Shown here: positions 6,952 through 16,145 of the stretch, in pieces
How the letters are laid out: each line of letters begins with the position of its first letter
Numbering within the stretch: position 1 is the first letter of the stretch
Assembly: GCA_021846145.1 (NCBI GenBank)
Contig: JAJZCJ010000001.1
Location: 1 to 54,725 of the forward strand
Length of the DNA: 54,725 nucleotides
From: Bacillota bacterium
Lineage (GTDB): Bacteria; Bacillota; Bacilli; Alicyclobacillales; SLC66
Direction: 5' to 3'
Notes under the pieces: generated by a model
Seen by the model: the letters and a program-made list of their open reading frames with translations, nothing else
The model's database searches: none
What the model was told of the DNA's origin: nothing
Made by a program: the position numbers and the translations under genes

Positions 6952-8202
6952 TTAAATCTCTTCTTCTTCTGCGGGGAGCAGGATGTGTAATTTTCTTGCC
7001 AGCGGTTCTGTAGTGCTGGCCTGAATCAGAATGGTGACGATGATAGCCACAAAGGTGACGGCACGGATGACCTCCACGTGAGGAATTCCACGCACGACTA
7101 ACATGCTGGCAAGGGCTGCAGGAATCACACCGGTTTCCCTAGTCCAACACATAAATAGAAACTCTTGTCGTTTCCATTGTACCCTTCGATCAGGCAATAC
7201 TCCAGAGGCAACAGTGAGCGGGCGTGCGATGAACATGAGCACGAAGACGATTGCAAGCGATGGCCAAAGATAGTGAAAGATAATGTTGAAGTCCACTTGC
7301 GTACCGAGTAAGACAAAAATCAACATGCGAAAGATGATGGTGATCGCGTGGTTGAAGTGCTGGATGTTGGCTTGCGTATGAGCTTGTAGTGATAGTCCAA
7401 GCGACTTGCTATTGCCACTGATCAGGCCAGCTGCAAATGCGGCCATAAAACCACTTCCTCCAATATCCGATGAGATTAAAAATGTAGCCATTGCCGTGAC
7501 TAACATAATTAGTGATCCATATTCATGGAACACCCCCCATGCTTTTTTGGAGACAAGTACAAGCGCTATAAATCCTCCGGCAATTCCGATGAGAAGACCG
7601 ATACCAGCCTCAGTTATAAATCGCACAATCGGTTGATACAAGGCAATGGTATGACCACTTGAAGAGATGATTTCTAGCAGCGTAAAAACAAGTACGGCAG
7701 CAGTGGCGTCATTGAATGCAGATTCTGCTTCGATAGTTTGTTGAAGTCGGGGATATACCCGCACTCTTTTAAATACTGGGATGAGGGTGGCAGGGTCGGT
7801 AGAAGCAATCACTGCGGCCAGCAGGAACGCATATACCCAAGGAAGAGCAAGTAGAAAGTGTGCAACAATACCAACGATCAAGGCAGAGATTAGCACCCCT
7901 ACGGTGGCCAACAGCACGACTGTCAACACTGTTTTTTTCAATGTGCGAAGTGCTATGCCCATGCCACCATCAAAAAGGATTAAAGTGGCTCCTAAATTGA
8001 GTAGCATTTGATTGATCTGTAGGTGACTTGGTACGGTGATGAGATGCGCCAGTGCGGGTCCCAGTGCGATACCCAGCACCAGATAACCGACGACGTCCGG
8101 AATTTTAGGCTTTTCCGTTAATTTCGCCATGAGTAGGCCGCCTGCAAAAACAATCACAAGCAACGTCCAAGCCCCTTGCCAGGATGTGAACTGAAACAAC
8201 AT
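6952..8202 (-). CDS. CPA1-type (NhaP-like) cation:proton antiporter
   Basis: A 416-residue membrane protein with about 12 predicted helices. Family markers are AAVIASTDPATLIPVFKR, where the TDP unwinding motif lies, and ESAFNDATAAV, the ND pair that carries the ion-coupling aspartate in CPA1 exchangers. It has only a few residues after the last helix and no regulatory TrkA-C domain. It should exchange Na+ or K+ for H+ across the cytoplasmic membrane and serve pH and ion homeostasis; which ion is transported cannot be seen. An AGGGG box lies 6 bases before the ATG. It is divergent from the VIT-family gene, with 154 bases between them. Confidence 0.85.
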   Translation of the reverse strand: MLFQFTSWQGAWTLLVIVFAGGLLMAKLTEKPKIPDVVGYLVLGIALGPALAHLITVPSHLQINQMLLNLGATLILFDGGMGIALRTLKKTVLTVVLLATVGVLISALIVGIVAHFLLALPWVYAFLLAAVIASTDPATLIPVFKRVRVYPRLQQTIEAESAFNDATAAVLVFTLLEIISSSGHTIALYQPIVRFITEAGIGLLIGIAGGFIALVLVSKKAWGVFHEYGSLIMLVTAMATFLISSDIGGSGFMAAFAAGLISGNSKSLGLSLQAHTQANIQHFNHAITIIFRMLIFVLLGTQVDFNIIFHYLWPSLAIVFVLMFIARPLTVASGVLPDRRVQWKRQEFLFMCWTRETGVIPAALASMLVVRGIPHVEVIRAVTFVAIIVTILIQASTTEPLARKLHILLPAEEEEI

Positions 8203-8356
8203 TATTCGCCCCTTAGCTGCAGTCTATTTCGTGCGAATTGTTTTCATTATCTGACATGGACGCATAAGACGCAAATTAGAAATCGATCAGGATATAATTT
8301 ATACTAACTTTTATACATGGAATTTTTAGCTTATATACCTTTGGAGGAGAGTTATT

Positions 8357-9043
8357 GTGCAACATGTTGAGCAACATTTTGAATCATCAGAAGTGATTCG
8401 CGACATCGTGATTGGAATGGCAGATGGATTGACGGTTCCTTTTGCTTTAGCTGCAGGATTATCAGGCGCGGTTTCCACGACGGTGCTCATCATTACAGCT
8501 GGTCTTGCGGAAATTGCTGCGGGTTCCATTGCAATGGGGCTGGGCGGTTATCTGGCGGCGCGAACAGATCGTGAGCATTACAGTGCAGAGGAAGCGCGTG
8601 AGCGGCGAGAGATTGTTGAACTTCCAGAACGTGAGCGTAAAGAAGTGGAAGATATCGTGAGCACTTGGGGGATCGAGGGAGAGGCCATGGACAAGGCGGT
8701 CACCGCTATTACTCAAGATCACGAGAAGTGGTTAAATTTTATGATGAAATATGAATTAGGATTGGATGTTCCTGATCCCAAAAGGGCTCGCAATAGTTCG
8801 ATGACAATTGGGATATCCTATATTGTCGGTGGATTGATTCCTTTGTCACCGTATTTTTTTATTTCGACGCCATCACATGCGCTCTGGGTGTCAGTGTTGG
8901 CCACACTCGTGGCGCTTTTTATCTTCGGCTGGATAAAAGGCACATTTACTGGTGCAAAGCCTGCAAAAAGTGCGTTGCAAATGATGTTGGTTGGTGGGTT
9001 GGCAGCATTTGTCGCCTATGTAGTGGCCAAATTGATCTCTTGA
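8357..9043 (+). CDS. VIT1/CCC1-family Fe2+/Mn2+ transporter
   Basis: A 228-residue protein beginning at GTG 8357, with GGAGGAG 8 bases upstream. The first helix pair contains the family signature DGLTVPFALAAGLSGA, followed by GLAEIAAGSIAMGLGGYLAA. A cytoplasmic helical loop of about 80 residues (YSAEEARERREI onward) carries the acidic residues that bind transition metals in VIT proteins, and three more membrane helices follow at about 147-168, 172-192 and 204-226. The family moves Fe2+ or Mn2+ out of the cytoplasm, often in exchange for protons. A -10-like TATAAT lies at 8293-8298. The gene is followed by the M-box promoter, so it forms its own transcription unit. Confidence 0.88.
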   Translation: MQHVEQHFESSEVIRDIVIGMADGLTVPFALAAGLSGAVSTTVLIITAGLAEIAAGSIAMGLGGYLAARTDREHYSAEEARERREIVELPERERKEVEDIVSTWGIEGEAMDKAVTAITQDHEKWLNFMMKYELGLDVPDPKRARNSSMTIGISYIVGGLIPLSPYFFISTPSHALWVSVLATLVALFIFGWIKGTFTGAKPAKSALQMMLVGGLAAFVAYVVAKLIS

Positions 9044-9060
9044 TGAGATGCAGATGTGCC

Positions 9061-9089
9061 TTGACCGTCGTCATTAATAGTGCTACAAT
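9061..9089 (+). promoter_or_regulatory. Promoter of the M-box/Nramp transcript
   Basis: TTGACC (9061-9066) and TACAAT (9084-9089) are separated by exactly 17 bp, a near-consensus housekeeping promoter. Transcription would begin near 9096, just before the M-box aptamer. Confidence 0.8.
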
Positions 9090-9110
9090 TCGATGGAATT
9101 TAGAATAGCA

Positions 9111-9276
9111 ATGATTCTCGTTAGGTGAGGCGTCTATACGAAAATAAGCCATTGCCCGGAAACGTCGAAAGACGCCAATGGGTCACCAGGTATTGCCGGA
9201 TTAAGGCTTTACTTAATATGGCTGGGTGCAAAACCCTACGTCGTGTAGTGCCAAAGCTAAACTAGGGGAATATCGA
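9111..9276 (+). ncRNA. M-box (ykoK-type) Mg2+ riboswitch aptamer
   Basis: The leader shows the conserved M-box segments in order: CGTTAGGTGAGGC near the 5' side, CGGAAACGTCGAAAGACGCC in the central hairpin, an AATGGGTCACCAGG stretch, a GGCTGGGTGC segment and a final AGTGCCAAAGCT. These are hallmarks of the Mg2+-sensing ykoK leader. It precedes a hairpin with a weak T-run and an Nramp-related transporter gene. M-boxes turn expression off when Mg2+ is plentiful, so the downstream genes are predicted to be induced under Mg2+ starvation. Confidence 0.92.
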
Positions 9277-9315
9277 TGACAATGAATGGATGTCTGTTCA
9301 TTTGCATGTGTGTTG

Positions 9316-9350
9316 ACCCCTGAGAATGTCTTAGGGGTTATTTGTTGTTG
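9316..9350 (+). terminator. Riboswitch terminator hairpin
   Basis: ACCCCTGA (9316-9323) pairs with TTAGGGGT (9331-9338), with one G-T pair, and a T-rich tract (9338-9350) interrupted by G follows. It lies directly after the M-box and is the likely Mg2+-dependent terminator. Confidence 0.7.
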
Positions 9351-9360
9351 AGTCGCCAAA

Positions 9361-9441
9361 CTCAGGGAGGTGGTAGGAGTGGACGGAGGTCCTAGTAGTC
9401 GATCTTGCATAGGGGCTTGTTTGCTCCTGCTATTCCCTGAG
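9361..9441 (+). promoter_or_regulatory. Second long hairpin reaching the Nramp ribosome binding site
   Basis: CTCAGGGAGGTGGTAGGAG (9361-9379) pairs with CTCCTGCTATTCCCTGAG (9424-9441) with few mismatches and a loop of about 44 bases. The 3' arm runs into the start of the GGAGG ribosome binding site (9441-9445) of the transporter gene. It is separate from the M-box terminator and could tune translation. Confidence 0.55.
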
Positions 9442-9454
9442 GAGGATAAATTGG

Positions 9455-10804
9455 ATGGCAAAAAATTTAGCAGTTGATCGATTGATAGATTATGAAGACA
9501 TTGACCAACAGATTCGCAAAAAAGATCAAGCGCGTGTGGCCGCACTTCATGCAAAACGCGGCATCGTTGCGAAGATCACGCTGGGGCTCGTGCTGCTGGG
9601 GCCAGGGGTGCTCACAATGATCGCGGATAATGACGCAGGTGGCGTTATCACGTATGCTCAGACGGGAGCCATTTACGGTATTGGTTTTTTTCTGCCGACG
9701 CTGCTGATTGCAGGGTTGATTGCTTATGTGGTGCAAGAAATGACGGTGCGGCTAGGAGCGGTGACACAGCGCGGCCATGCAGAGATGATTTGGGGAAGAT
9801 ATGGGGCGTTTTGGGGATGGTTTTCACTAATTGATTTGGTGATCGCCAATCTGCTCACGATGATTACTGAGTTTATCGGCATTACGTTAGGATTATCTGT
9901 GTTTGGTGTTCCTCATTTGGTGAGTACGATTGTTGCGATTATCTTTGATACGCTCGTGCTACTCGTGCTTCGGTATTATACATGGGAACGGATTTCCTTG
10001 TGGATTGCAGCAGGAAATTTACTGTTTATCCCTGTTGCTTTGATGGCTCATCCGCATTGGCACATGCTCGCTGATGCTTTTGCCAACTGGAATATACCCG
10101 GCGGGTTTACGTCTGTTTTTTTATTCGTTGTGCTCGCTAATTTTGGTACCACCATCGCACCTTGGATGCTATTTTTTCAACAATCATCAGTGGTAGATAA
10201 AGGGTTGACCGTAAAAGACATACGGCATGGTCGCATTGATACTGGAATCGGTACTGTAGCGATGATCATCGTAGCGTTTTCCATCATCGTGTTAACAGGT
10301 ACATTGGTGCATGGCATGCCGGGTGCTCCAACTGATAATATCAGTCAAATTATCATGATCATTGGAAACCGTTTAGGGTCGACCGGGGAACGATTATTTG
10401 CGCTTGGCATGGTGGAGGCTGGCATGATTTCAACCATTGCTTTGACTGCAAGTACCTCTTGGGCGATGGGGGAAGCATTTCATTGGCCAAAAAGTATTAA
10501 CATGCCCATGCAAAAAGCGTGGAAATTTTATTTGCCTGGGATCGTGAGTGCGGTCATTGCGGCATCGATTGTTTTACTTCCTGGTGCGCCACTTGGGTTT
10601 CTTAACTTAATCGTGCAGGTGATCGCTTCTATCTTTATGCCTGCTGCCATGATGTTTTTAATCTTGTTATTAAATGATCGGGAAGTGATGGGTGCCTATG
10701 TGAACGGAAGATGGCAAAATATTTCTGCGCTTGCCATCGTAGGATTACTCGTCGTGCTAAATGGATTATACGGGTTAACCGTGATACTTCCTCATTTGTT
10801 ATAG
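9455..10804 (+). CDS. Nramp-related Mg2+ transporter (NrmT-like)
   Basis: A 449-residue membrane protein of the Nramp/LeuT fold with about 11 helices. In helix 1 the canonical DPGN metal motif reads DNDAGG (about residue 58). In helix 6 the canonical A-x-x-MPH stretch reads GTTIAPWMLFFQQS, so the methionine that makes Nramps selective for Mn and Fe is replaced by alanine. These changes are those of the Nramp-related magnesium transporters known from clostridia, and the M-box upstream supports Mg2+ import. GGAGG lies 9 bases before the ATG. The first 35 residues are a charged cytoplasmic extension. A 42-codon membrane-protein gene follows after 20 bases. Confidence 0.85.
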   Translation: MAKNLAVDRLIDYEDIDQQIRKKDQARVAALHAKRGIVAKITLGLVLLGPGVLTMIADNDAGGVITYAQTGAIYGIGFFLPTLLIAGLIAYVVQEMTVRLGAVTQRGHAEMIWGRYGAFWGWFSLIDLVIANLLTMITEFIGITLGLSVFGVPHLVSTIVAIIFDTLVLLVLRYYTWERISLWIAAGNLLFIPVALMAHPHWHMLADAFANWNIPGGFTSVFLFVVLANFGTTIAPWMLFFQQSSVVDKGLTVKDIRHGRIDTGIGTVAMIIVAFSIIVLTGTLVHGMPGAPTDNISQIIMIIGNRLGSTGERLFALGMVEAGMISTIALTASTSWAMGEAFHWPKSINMPMQKAWKFYLPGIVSAVIAASIVLLPGAPLGFLNLIVQVIASIFMPAAMMFLILLLNDREVMGAYVNGRWQNISALAIVGLLVVLNGLYGLTVILPHLL

Positions 10805-10824
10805 TGAAAGGAACGGTGGAGAAG

Positions 10825-10953
10825 ATGAATCACAACGTCCCACTCACGCGCGCAAAAGTGAAGGGTTGGGTTAGTGTTGTTTTCTGGGCGCTGCGAATCT
10901 ACATTGTAGTGATGTTGGTGCTTGTCTTTATTGGACTAGCCAAAGGAATCTAA
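10825..10953 (+). CDS. 42-residue single-pass membrane protein
   Basis: This short gene starts with ATG 10825 behind a GGTGGAGAAG box, 20 bases after the transporter stop, and ends where the convergent chemoreceptor gene ends, their stop codons overlapping. The product has a basic N-terminus (RAKVKGW) and one hydrophobic helix ([19 protein letters not shown]). It belongs to the M-box transcript. It has no recognised family. By position it may be an accessory or stabilising peptide of the Mg2+ transporter, similar in concept to other small regulators of transporters; this is inference. The longer frame beginning at 10711 overlaps the transporter and is rejected. Confidence 0.65.
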   Translation: MNHNVPLTRAKVKGWVSVVFWALRIYIVVMLVLVFIGLAKGI

Positions 10954-12215
10954 ACTTGAAATTCTTGAATAACGCTGTGCAGTTGAGTCGCCATTTCTGA
11001 TAAGGAACTAGATGAGGAAGAAATTTCCTCAATGGTGGCTAGTTGTTGTTCTGTAGAATGGGTCGAATGTTTTACTTTTTCTGCTACATTTTGTTGCGCG
11101 TTCTGTAACTTGGTGGTCAGTTCAGAGACGTGCTCGCTCACGTTCATTAATTCGTTGGTGGTTTGCAGCAAACCTTGCATTTTGCTAACCGCAAGCTGAA
11201 CCGACTGTGTGATCTGGCTAAACGCATCCCCAGAATGTTGCATGGCAGTACGTCCTGTATTAAATTCTTCAGCATTGATTTTGACGGCCTGAATGGCGTG
11301 TTGAGACTCGGCCTGAATTTTGACAATAAGGGTGTTAATTTGTTTGGCTGAGGTGGAAGACTCTTCTGCAAGTTTTCGTACTTCATCTGCCACAATGGCG
11401 AACCCCCGGCCAAATTCGCCTGCGCGTGCCGCCTCGATGGCGGCGTTGAGCGCCAACAGGTTAGTTTGTTCCGATAGTTCGGTAATTAGTCCGGTGATTT
11501 GGCTAATTTCTTGTGACAAGCCACCAAGTCCCTCCATCACCATCGTCAGGTTGTCAAAAGTGGCAGAGATGTGATCCATTTTTGCTAAGGCAACAGCAAT
11601 TTCGGATGTACCTTTACCTGCAAATTCAGAGGCCTTTTCAGCCATTTCTGACGCTTGTTTAGTAGAGGATACGACGTTTTGTACACTATTATTTAGCTGG
11701 TTGATTTGTAGTAACGTCTCATTCACATTGGTACTCTGTTCATGTGAACTTTTTAACATGTCATCCATCGAAGTTGCAATTTGTTCGGTAAAGTGACTGG
11801 TTTCTTCAGTGCTAGCACTCAAATCAGCAGAGGCGAAGGAGACTTTATTGGAAAAATTCGATACTTTATTGAGCAAAAGACTAATTTTTTGAATGGCATC
11901 ATTTAATGCTGTCGCAATGGGTGCTAATTCCCCGCTGGTCGCTTCTTCAAAATGAACGGTAAAATTACCATGTCCAAATTCGATGACGTTCTGAATTAAG
12001 ATAGGAATTGGCGCTAGGAATTTACGGAAATTCATCGAACTGATCACAATTCCCATGGAAATACTGCCCACCATGAACTCTAAATCTGTAGCCCATAATT
12101 CAGATCCTTTCAGGTGATTAATAGAAAGCACTAACCAGCCAATGAGAATCGAACCGATGGCAGCAAGGATGGCGGTTCTCATCAAATAAGCAAATAAGGA
12201 AGTGGTTTTAGTCAC
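10950..12215 (-). CDS. Methyl-accepting chemotaxis protein
   Basis: A 421-residue chemoreceptor beginning at GTG 12215, chosen because GGAGG lies 8 bases upstream; a longer frame overlaps the neighbouring gene. Two hydrophobic segments near residues 9-32 and 45-60 are separated by only a dozen residues, so there is almost no external sensor. A HAMP-like region ([16 protein letters not shown]) follows, and the signalling domain contains the invariant hairpin tip ([19 protein letters not shown]). It should sense something in the membrane or cytoplasm and control CheA. No che genes are nearby. It is convergent with the small Mg2+-linked gene. Confidence 0.9.
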   Translation of the reverse strand: MTKTTSLFAYLMRTAILAAIGSILIGWLVLSINHLKGSELWATDLEFMVGSISMGIVISSMNFRKFLAPIPILIQNVIEFGHGNFTVHFEEATSGELAPIATALNDAIQKISLLLNKVSNFSNKVSFASADLSASTEETSHFTEQIATSMDDMLKSSHEQSTNVNETLLQINQLNNSVQNVVSSTKQASEMAEKASEFAGKGTSEIAVALAKMDHISATFDNLTMVMEGLGGLSQEISQITGLITELSEQTNLLALNAAIEAARAGEFGRGFAIVADEVRKLAEESSTSAKQINTLIVKIQAESQHAIQAVKINAEEFNTGRTAMQHSGDAFSQITQSVQLAVSKMQGLLQTTNELMNVSEHVSELTTKLQNAQQNVAEKVKHSTHSTEQQLATIEEISSSSSSLSEMATQLHSVIQEFQV

Positions 12216-12318
12216 GATCCAAGCCTCCAACATTAAAATGAATGAACAATCATTTACTAATAGATTAGTCATAGAATCGTCATATGTCAATGAGTGTGGG
12301 GCAAGGATGTTTATTTTT

Positions 12319-13743
12319 TTATAAATGGCGAATAATATTTCGCACTGCATAAACGCCACTACTCGCCGCTTGGGAAATTCCACGCGAAATTCCTGGTCCG
12401 TCACCTGCGCAGTAGAGGCCTTTGATTTTTGTTTGTAGTGTGTTATCCACATCTGCTCTCGCCGCATAAAACTTTGCTTCAACGCCGTAAAAAAGAGTAT
12501 GGTCGCTGGAAATTCCGGGTGTCACGTAGTTTAGCGCTTCGATCATTTCCTTGAGCGCTACCATCGTTTTATAAGGTAGCACTAGTCCCAAATCGCCTGG
12601 TACCGCTTCTTTGAGCGTCGGTTCCACAAAGCCTTCGCGAATGCGTTCCGGAGTGCTGCGGCGACCTTTGCGCAAATCTCCGTAACGTTGGACGATAATC
12701 GAACCGTTGGACAGTTCATTGGCATGTCTAGCAATTTGTTTTGCAAATTCATTAGGTTGATCAAATGGTTCTGTAAAGCGATGGCTGACTAATAGCGCGA
12801 AATTCGTGTTCTCCGAACCCAGTGCAGGATCTTTATACGCATGGCCGTTGGCAGCCATTACTCCAGTGTGATTCTCCACGACGACGTGGCCAGATGGGTT
12901 ACTGCAAAAGGTGCGTACGCGCAATCCGGTGGAAGGAGACTCGAAAATCAATTTTCCTTCATAAAGGTTATCATTAATTTCTTTCATGACAATATTAGAT
13001 GTCTCGACGCGTACGCCAATGTCCACCTGATTGCGTGTCATTTTTAACTGGTGGCGACGAAATACGTCAGATAGCCAAGTGGAACCGTCTCGACCGGGAG
13101 TGAGCAATACAAAACGAGAACGAATTTCATCTCCATTTGCCAATCGAACCCCATGAATGACACCATTATCCACTAAAATTTCCTCGACAAATGTGCGGAA
13201 TCTCAGATCAATACGCTCATCCAAATAAGCAAAAATACTGTTCATTAATTTGATGTTGTTGTCTGTGCCAATATGCCGGACGTGTGCTCGCAACAATTTG
13301 AGGCCAGCCCCGATCGCTCGCCTTTCAATATCTTTGACCGCATCGGTGGTCGGATCAGTAATCACTTGTGGTGCACCGTGCGCCAAGTTGATCTCATCGA
13401 CGTAGTGAATGAGCGACAGGACTTCTGAAGCAGGTAAATATTCCGTGAGATAACCGCCATATTCAGCAGTGATGTTAAACTTGCCGTCACTAAAACTACC
13501 TGCCCCACCAGCTCCGTTGATGATGCCACACGCAGGCCAACAACTGGCATAAGTTTTGATTTTGTTTGCAGGTGGACACTTGTCAATTTTGCCTTCAAGA
13601 ATAGGACAGTGGCGGTATTTTGCTTCTACTCCTTTATCAATTAACAACACTTTGGCAGCAGGTGCTTTGCGCGTTAATTCATAAGCCGCGTAAAATCCGG
13701 CAGGCCCTGCACCAACGATAATTACATCATACGTTTGATCCAA
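12319..13743 (-). CDS. FAD-dependent dehydrogenase of the COG2509 family
   Basis: A 474-residue flavoprotein. The N-terminus has the dinucleotide-binding motif [18 protein letters not shown]. Cysteine-containing segments ([19 protein letters not shown] and [18 protein letters not shown]) identify the uncharacterised COG2509 oxidoreductases, and [19 protein letters not shown] near the C-terminus closes the FAD site. The start is a TTG with GAGG 8 bases upstream. These enzymes are widespread in Firmicutes but the substrate is not established. The gene lies 103 bases upstream of the chemoreceptor in the same direction. Family membership is confident. Confidence 0.88.
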   Translation of the reverse strand: MDQTYDVIIVGAGPAGFYAAYELTRKAPAAKVLLIDKGVEAKYRHCPILEGKIDKCPPANKIKTYASCWPACGIINGAGGAGSFSDGKFNITAEYGGYLTEYLPASEVLSLIHYVDEINLAHGAPQVITDPTTDAVKDIERRAIGAGLKLLRAHVRHIGTDNNIKLMNSIFAYLDERIDLRFRTFVEEILVDNGVIHGVRLANGDEIRSRFVLLTPGRDGSTWLSDVFRRHQLKMTRNQVDIGVRVETSNIVMKEINDNLYEGKLIFESPSTGLRVRTFCSNPSGHVVVENHTGVMAANGHAYKDPALGSENTNFALLVSHRFTEPFDQPNEFAKQIARHANELSNGSIIVQRYGDLRKGRRSTPERIREGFVEPTLKEAVPGDLGLVLPYKTMVALKEMIEALNYVTPGISSDHTLFYGVEAKFYAARADVDNTLQTKIKGLYCAGDGPGISRGISQAASSGVYAVRNIIRHL

Positions 13744-13850
13744 GATGAAAACCTCACTTAATATCCATCAAGCTAAATTTGCGCCGCAACTGATAGTGGC
13801 TACATAATAAAATATCGAATTTAGTGTATAAAAAAAAGTAAGAAAATGCA

Positions 13851-13955
13851 AGTGAACTCGGCCAGCTTCGCTGACCATCGAGACTTCAGTGGGGGACTCT
13901 ACCCCCACTGAAGCGTGGAAGCGATAACTCACCGCGCCTGTAGAGGCGGGAGTCT
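13851..13955. repeat. Palindromic relic resembling an IS200/IS605 end
   Basis: A perfect 12-bp hairpin, CTTCAGTGGGGG/CCCCCACTGAAG (13884-13895 and 13902-13913), is followed by a second hairpin, CGCCT-GTAG-AGGCG (13935-13948), and a GGGAGTC tail. The GC-rich block is flanked by AT-rich DNA. This layout resembles the right end, with its structured RNA, of IS200/IS605 elements that encode TnpB, but no tnpA or tnpB remains. The first hairpin alone could also be a terminator. Confidence 0.45.
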
Positions 13956-14087
13956 AAAAGATTCTAACAACGTGGGAATAATTTCATAGAAACCCACTAA
14001 TTTCACCATATATTTACATATCGTGACAAAGGTTTCTCTACATGCATCGAGAATTCGTAGTTATCATGATAAAAGGGTGTGGGAAAA

Positions 14088-14906
14088 TTGAAATGGCAGC
14101 TCATTGTGGGTACCACCGCGGTCACTGTCGCACTAACCTCAGCCAGTATGGTGCCTGTGATGGCGTCATCTGTTGCAGGAAGTTACACTGTGCAATCTGG
14201 TGATACTTTCTATAAAATAGCTACAAAAAACAGTATTAGCTTATCTGCATTGGAAGCGTCCAACTCGCAAATTAGCAATTTTACAAGCATTTACCCTGGG
14301 CAAATACTTAATCTGCCGCCTATCTCCTACACCGTACAAGCAGGGGATACCTTATACAAGATTGCCGTTGCCAATGGAATCTCGATGGCAGTGCTGGAAG
14401 CAGCTAATCCTCAGATTACGAATTTTGACAATATCATGCCTGGACAAGTCATCCATTTCACTGCGCCGATTGTTACTGCGCCCCCTTCACTTCCTCAGTC
14501 TATCAATCGAACAAGTGTGATAAATTTTGCGGAAACATTGATTGGCACACCCTATTCATGGGGTGGGGATACACTAAGCACAGGATTTGATTGTTCCGGC
14601 TTTGTGGAGTATGTCTATGCGCATTTTGGCATCACACTGATGCGTGAATCTCATGACCAAGCGACCGAAGGAACTGCAGTGGCACAAAATGCCGTGCAAC
14701 CAGGGGATCTTTTATTTTTCCAAAATACAGATTCTAGTGCTAGCTTATATGCAAATCACGTGACGCACGTGGGTATATACATTGGTAATGGAAATATGAT
14801 TGAATCATCCTCAGTCAACAACAAAGGGGTGCTTATTGTCACCAACGTGTTTTCCAATCCGTATTACTTGGCACATTATTATGGCGCAAGAAACGTAATA
14901 AATTGA
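14088..14906 (+). CDS. Secreted LysM-LysM-NlpC/P60 peptidoglycan endopeptidase
   Basis: A roughly 272-residue exported cell-wall hydrolase. An N-terminal signal peptide of about 27 residues ends near PVMASS. Two LysM domains follow (SYTVQSGDTFYKIATKN, and SYTVQAGDTLYKIAVANG) and bind glycan chains. The C-terminal NlpC/P60 domain has the catalytic cysteine in FDCSGFVEYVY and the histidine in THVGIYIGNG, and should cut gamma-D-Glu to diamino-acid bonds in stem peptides. The start is uncertain: TTG 14088 has GTGGG/AGGG upstream, while GTG 14079 is three codons longer. The gene stands alone between the palindromic relic and a chemoreceptor. Confidence 0.9.
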   Translation: MKWQLIVGTTAVTVALTSASMVPVMASSVAGSYTVQSGDTFYKIATKNSISLSALEASNSQISNFTSIYPGQILNLPPISYTVQAGDTLYKIAVANGISMAVLEAANPQITNFDNIMPGQVIHFTAPIVTAPPSLPQSINRTSVINFAETLIGTPYSWGGDTLSTGFDCSGFVEYVYAHFGITLMRESHDQATEGTAVAQNAVQPGDLLFFQNTDSSASLYANHVTHVGIYIGNGNMIESSSVNNKGVLIVTNVFSNPYYLAHYYGARNVIN

Positions 14907-14984
14907 ATTGGTAGATAACTTGTGTTAAAATAATTTTGAATATTCTATAGTTATTTTGTGATGTTGATATGAGGGGGATCACTG

Positions 14985-16145
14985 TTGCAATCGATCTTAA
15001 ACGCAATGGAGCAGGCGATGCAGTTTCGCAATATGGAGGAATTCATTGCGCTGGCGGAGAAGGGCACACAGGAGAATCACATTATGGTTGCGCAGGTGGA
15101 AGAAGTAAGCGCTTCCATTGTTCAGCTAAAGAATTCACTGACGGCTCAAGAGCTAAGTTTAGAGCAATTTTTTCACATGATTGAGTCAGGAATTCAAGGC
15201 ATGCATGGCGCTTCCAGTGCAATGGGGACAACAGTAGATTCGCTAAATGAATTAAATCATCAGTTCGATCAGGTGGCGCACACTATTTCGCAGGTTAGTC
15301 AAGTAGTGACAGTGATTAAGAAAATTGCTGATCAAACGAATTTATTAGCTTTAAATGCTGCCATTGAAGCGGCGCGAGCGGGCGAACAAGGTCGAGGCTT
15401 TTCCGTAGTAGCAGGTGAAGTTCGTAAACTGGCGGATGGAACAAAAGAGCAAGTCAAAGCAATTGCCGGTCAGATTCAAGAAGTGACCACGCAATTAGCT
15501 GCAGTGCGAGACACTCGTCAGATGTTGGTTCATAATTTGGATCAGCAGGCGGCGCAAACGCAATCAGATTTTCAACAAACGCAGGGATTTAATGCCATGA
15601 TGGCACAAACCAAAGACCAATTTTCCCAACTGTCAGCGGCGATTGATCAAATAGCAAGTGCCATGCACACAGCTGGTCAATCATTGAAAGACAATTCAAG
15701 GATCTTAAATGGTTTTATTCAAATTGGTGAAGGGCTTTCGGTATTAGTTAAGAGCATTAAGGTGGCACGGGATGATGCGCTTAGCAAAGCGATTGAATTA
15801 GGGACTATTACACCTGATCAAATGCGTCAGGTGTTAATTCAGGATCACTTGTTGTGGGTGTGGAGAGTAGAGCAGGCATTGCAGGGATTTGAAATCATTC
15901 AACCGAGCGAGGTGGCTGATCACACCAAGTGCCGCCTTGGACAGTTCTCAGTGACACATGGGTGGGATGTCATGCCTGCGCATGTGGCGTTGCACCGAAT
16001 TGCACGAGAAATCGTCACTGATTTACAAAAGCAAGACGGCAAAGCGAAAGCAAGGATTGCATTACCTCTACTGCGTGACCAGAGTACAGAGGTGGTGTCG
16101 ATCTTAAAAAGCAAATCCACTCAAGCGTTTATCGTGACAGCTTAA
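14985..16145 (+). CDS. Soluble chemoreceptor with C-terminal CZB zinc domain
   Basis: A 386-residue cytoplasmic protein without membrane segments, starting at TTG 14985 behind GAGGGGG. Residues 60-270 hold a chemoreceptor signalling domain with the conserved tip ([20 protein letters not shown]). The C-terminal part is a CZB domain: histidines in QDHLLW and PAHVALHR and the His-Cys pair in HTKCRLGQF form the 3His-1Cys zinc site. CZB receptors respond to zinc or to oxidants such as hypochlorite that attack the zinc-bound cysteine. The stop codon overlaps that of the convergent cgoX gene (TTAA). Confidence 0.9.
   Translation: MQSILNAMEQAMQFRNMEEFIALAEKGTQENHIMVAQVEEVSASIVQLKNSLTAQELSLEQFFHMIESGIQGMHGASSAMGTTVDSLNELNHQFDQVAHTISQVSQVVTVIKKIADQTNLLALNAAIEAARAGEQGRGFSVVAGEVRKLADGTKEQVKAIAGQIQEVTTQLAAVRDTRQMLVHNLDQQAAQTQSDFQQTQGFNAMMAQTKDQFSQLSAAIDQIASAMHTAGQSLKDNSRILNGFIQIGEGLSVLVKSIKVARDDALSKAIELGTITPDQMRQVLIQDHLLWVWRVEQALQGFEIIQPSEVADHTKCRLGQFSVTHGWDVMPAHVALHRIAREIVTDLQKQDGKAKARIALPLLRDQSTEVVSILKSKSTQAFIVTA

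Noticed and set aside
10711..10824. N-terminal extension of the 42-residue membrane protein
   Set aside because: It overlaps the end of the Nramp gene, and a good ribosome binding site precedes ATG 10825.
12216..12482. N-terminal extension of the chemoreceptor at 10950
   Set aside because: It overlaps the COG2509 flavoprotein gene, and GGAGG lies in front of GTG 12215.
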